From contig JAICSB010000123.1 in the NCBI GenBank assembly GCA_025937115.1, positions 1 to 8,606 on the forward strand: a DNA stretch of 8,606 nucleotides. The letters run 5' to 3'. The position numbers and the translations under genes are program-made. This DNA comes from Pseudonocardiaceae bacterium. Lineage in GTDB: Bacteria > Actinomycetota > Actinomycetes > Mycobacteriales > Pseudonocardiaceae. The notes beneath the pieces were generated by a model. That model saw only the letters and a program-made list of their open reading frames with translations. It ran no database searches and was not told where the DNA came from. Of the stretch, positions 6,773 through 8,606 are shown one piece after another (the first letter of the stretch is position 1; every line of letters starts with the position of its first letter).

Positions 6773-8605
6773 TCAGTCAGCGAGCTCCAGGACGGTCACT
6801 GTTCCAGTGTCGAGGTTGGCCACATAGGCCTCCATGCCGCTGGGCAGCACCGCGATACTGCTCGGGCTGCCCCCGGTGGGAATGGTAGCGGTGACCTGGT
6901 TGGTGCCGGCGTCAATGACGGAAATGTTATTGCTGCCCTCATTCACCACGTAGGCGAACCGTCCATCCGGAGCCCAGACGATGTCCCGGGGGTTCTTCCC
7001 GACCGGGATGGTCGCAACGACCTTGAGGGTGTTGGTGTCAATCACCGACACGGAACTGGCGTCGTAATTCACGTTAGCGACTAGGGGCCGGTTGGGGTGT
7101 ACGGCGATGCTATGTGGGCTGGTCCCGACCGGGATGGTCGCAACAACTGTGCGGGTGGCAGTGTCGATCACTGAGACCAGGTTGGACTCGTGGTTGGCTG
7201 TGTAGGCGCGGCTGCCGTCACGGGAAAACGCGACCCAATGGGGGTTGGGGGCGACCTTGATCTGGCCGACGACGGTATTGTCGGCGGTGGAGACCACCGA
7301 CACGGACGCAATGTCGTGGTTCGGAACGTAGAGCAGTTTGCCATCCGAGGCGACCGCCGGGAGGAACGGGCGCGCGGGTTGCGGGATCGTTGCGACCACG
7401 GTATTCGACGTGGTGTCGATCACGTCGATTACATGTATTGTCCGCTGATCGTTGTAGATGGTGACATAGAGCGTGCGACCGTTCGGTGCGAAAGCGAGGA
7501 ACTGGGGTGGGCCCGCTGGGATGGGGATCGTCGCGGTCACCTTGTCGACCGCAGTATCCAGAACGGTGATCACCTGAATGTCCCGATTTGCGATGTAGGC
7601 GTGCCGACCGTTCGGGGAGACCGCGACGAAGCCTGGGGTCTTCCCCACTTGGATGGTGGCACCGATAGCGGGTATCGCGACTTCCGGGCCGTTGTTCGGC
7701 TCCGCGATGGGAGCGGGCTCGGGGAGCGTTGAGTCTGACGGTAATTGGTTAGCGACTACGGCCAAGACGAGCGCAATCGTCCCGGCCAGCACCAGTCCCA
7801 CGATAGCGATCAGGACCCATCCCCGGCGTCCAACACCGGTGACTGCGGCCAGCAGCGAGCGGCCGGAAGAGATGAGGGTAGGGACCCAGGTGGGGGCGGT
7901 AGTTTCGGGCGCGATTCCCGTACGAGGCTGGGTCGGCCCGCCCCCCGATCCGGCCGCACGGTTGTCCGATAGCGGGGTGCTGAGTGGCGGAGAAGGTTGC
8001 GCGAGTCGCGGTTGCGCCGCCGGAGCCGGGATCCTGACGGACCTCGTATCCGGGCGGGTTGCGCCGACCCCGAGCGGGCTGCGGGTGGGGACGGCCGTCG
8101 CCTCGCGGTCTGGTGTGCGCTGCGCCGGGATCGCCATGACCAGACCATTCGACGACATCGGCGTCTGACCATTTTGTTTCTGGTCATCTCGTTGTTGATG
8201 ACGGGTACCGAAGACTGTGTCCGCCGTCGGCATTGGGACCGGGGCCGCGTCAGCGGCCAGTGTGGCGGCACCGAGGGCGACAGCGTATTTGGGATGGGTG
8301 TCCACTACCGTGGGGCGTCCCAGCTCGGCTGCCACCATCTGTGCGACTAACGGGATGCGCGAGGATCCGCCTACCAGCAGCACCGCGCTGAGGTCGGTGG
8401 GTTGCACCTGAGCTGACTGAAGGGTCCGCGAGAGTGCTCCGATGGTGGACTCGATCGGGGCTCGTACCATGTCCTCGAAGTCCGACCGAGTGATGCGCAC
8501 GTCGAAGTGCCGGCCGGGGAGAAGGACCGGGAGGACCGTCTCGGTGTCCACCGAGAGAGCCTCCTTGGCCAGGATGCAGTCCTGCCGCAGCCGGGCGAGC
8601 GCGAC
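6773..8605 (-). CDS. Hsp70-like ATPase fused to transmembrane helix and YVTN beta-propeller (5' end outside window)
   Basis: The frame is open to the right edge, so the N-terminus is missing; GTG 8551 is internal, because the residues before it (ARLRQDCILAKEALS) are typical Hsp70 ATPase sequence. In the 610 visible residues: the end of an Hsp70/DnaK-type actin-fold domain (1-about 130) with AKEALSVDTET, ITRSDFEDMVR and the nucleotide-binding LLVGGSSRIP; a Pro/Thr/Arg-rich low-complexity linker (about 130-255); one membrane helix (about W263-287); a short Pro-rich spacer; and seven repeats of about 42 residues (315-610) of the YVTN type, such as SVIDTATRTVVATIPVG. The ATPase should be cytoplasmic and the propeller outside the membrane. 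Membrane-anchored Hsp70-like proteins with varied C-termini occur in actinomycetes; the role here is unknown. It seems independent of the biosynthetic genes. Confidence 0.88.
   Translation of the reverse strand, partial: VALARLRQDCILAKEALSVDTETVLPVLLPGRHFDVRITRSDFEDMVRAPIESTIGALSRTLQSAQVQPTDLSAVLLVGGSSRIPLVAQMVAAELGRPTVVDTHPKYAVALGAATLAADAAPVPMPTADTVFGTRHQQRDDQKQNGQTPMSSNGLVMAIPAQRTPDREATAVPTRSPLGVGATRPDTRSVRIPAPAAQPRLAQPSPPLSTPLSDNRAAGSGGGPTQPRTGIAPETTAPTWVPTLISSGRSLLAAVTGVGRRGWVLIAIVGLVLAGTIALVLAVVANQLPSDSTLPEPAPIAEPNNGPEVAIPAIGATIQVGKTPGFVAVSPNGRHAYIANRDIQVITVLDTAVDKVTATIPIPAGPPQFLAFAPNGRTLYVTIYNDQRTIHVIDVIDTTSNTVVATIPQPARPFLPAVASDGKLLYVPNHDIASVSVVSTADNTVVGQIKVAPNPHWVAFSRDGSRAYTANHESNLVSVIDTATRTVVATIPVGTSPHSIAVHPNRPLVANVNYDASSVSVIDTNTLKVVATIPVGKNPRDIVWAPDGRFAYVVNEGSNNISVIDAGTNQVTATIPTGGSPSSIAVLPSGMEAYVANLDTGTVTVLELAD
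6776..7663 (-). repeat. Seven tandem YVTN beta-propeller repeats (coding)
   Basis: Seven units averaging about 42 codons encode the pattern 'G-x-x-P-x-x-(I/V)-A-(V/F)-x-P-x-G-x-x-(A/L)-Y-V-x-N-...-(V/I)-(S/T)-V-(I/L)-D-...-V-x-A-T-I-P'. Seven blades are enough for a closed propeller, with GATIQVG at the N-terminal end probably supplying the strand that closes the ring. A 22-nt stretch is identical at 6997-7018 and 7123-7144, exactly 126 bp (one 42-codon unit) apart, which points to recent duplication or gene conversion between neighbouring blades. Confidence 0.85.
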
Positions 8606-8606
8606 G

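Noticed and set aside
7653..8168. Plus-strand open frame opposite the Hsp70-propeller gene
   Set aside because: It lies antisense to the linker and membrane helix of a well supported protein and has no motif.

Overview
The window is high-GC DNA from an actinomycete, most likely a filamentous genus near Amycolatopsis or Pseudonocardia. That placement is an inference from GC-rich codon use, the NRPS content and the style of the minus-strand genes; nothing in the window fixes the genus.

Left part (2-6370, plus strand): a four-gene set from a non-ribosomal peptide or poly-amino-acid pathway. (1) The C-terminal part of a Pls-type membrane synthetase, the family of epsilon-poly-lysine synthetase. 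It runs in from beyond the left edge and shows the end of one acyltransferase-like domain, then two membrane-helix pairs, each followed by a further left-handed-beta-helix domain. (2) A separate adenylation-thiolation (A-T) protein, translationally coupled by an ATGA overlap, with the C-terminal half of a condensation domain at its N-terminus. (3) A TauD/SyrP-like Fe(II)/2-oxoglutarate dioxygenase, preceded by three tandem 11-bp AT-rich repeats. (4) An SbnB-like dehydrogenase of L-2,3-diaminopropionate (Dap) biosynthesis, again coupled by ATGA. The simplest reading is that SbnB helps make Dap, the A-T protein activates and carries an amino acid, the dioxygenase oxidises a free or carrier-bound amino acid, and the membrane synthetase forms the amide or isopeptide bonds. 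The product would be a Dap-containing cationic peptide or polymer. The Dap partner enzyme SbnA, any regulator and any exporter are not visible and could lie upstream.

Junction (6371-6415): a short convergent intergenic gap. A GC-rich hairpin just at its right side probably ends both transcription units and marks the cluster boundary.

Right part (6416-8605, minus strand): a small hypothetical protein of about 80 residues and, upstream of it, a large gene entering from the right edge. The latter is an unusual fusion: the end of an Hsp70-like ATPase domain, a proline-rich linker, one membrane helix and seven YVTN beta-propeller repeats. These genes look unrelated to the biosynthetic set.

The synthetase gene is the only one with TTA leucine codons (three) and looks lower in GC than its neighbours. 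This hints at bldA-type control and possibly at a different origin from the genes behind it.
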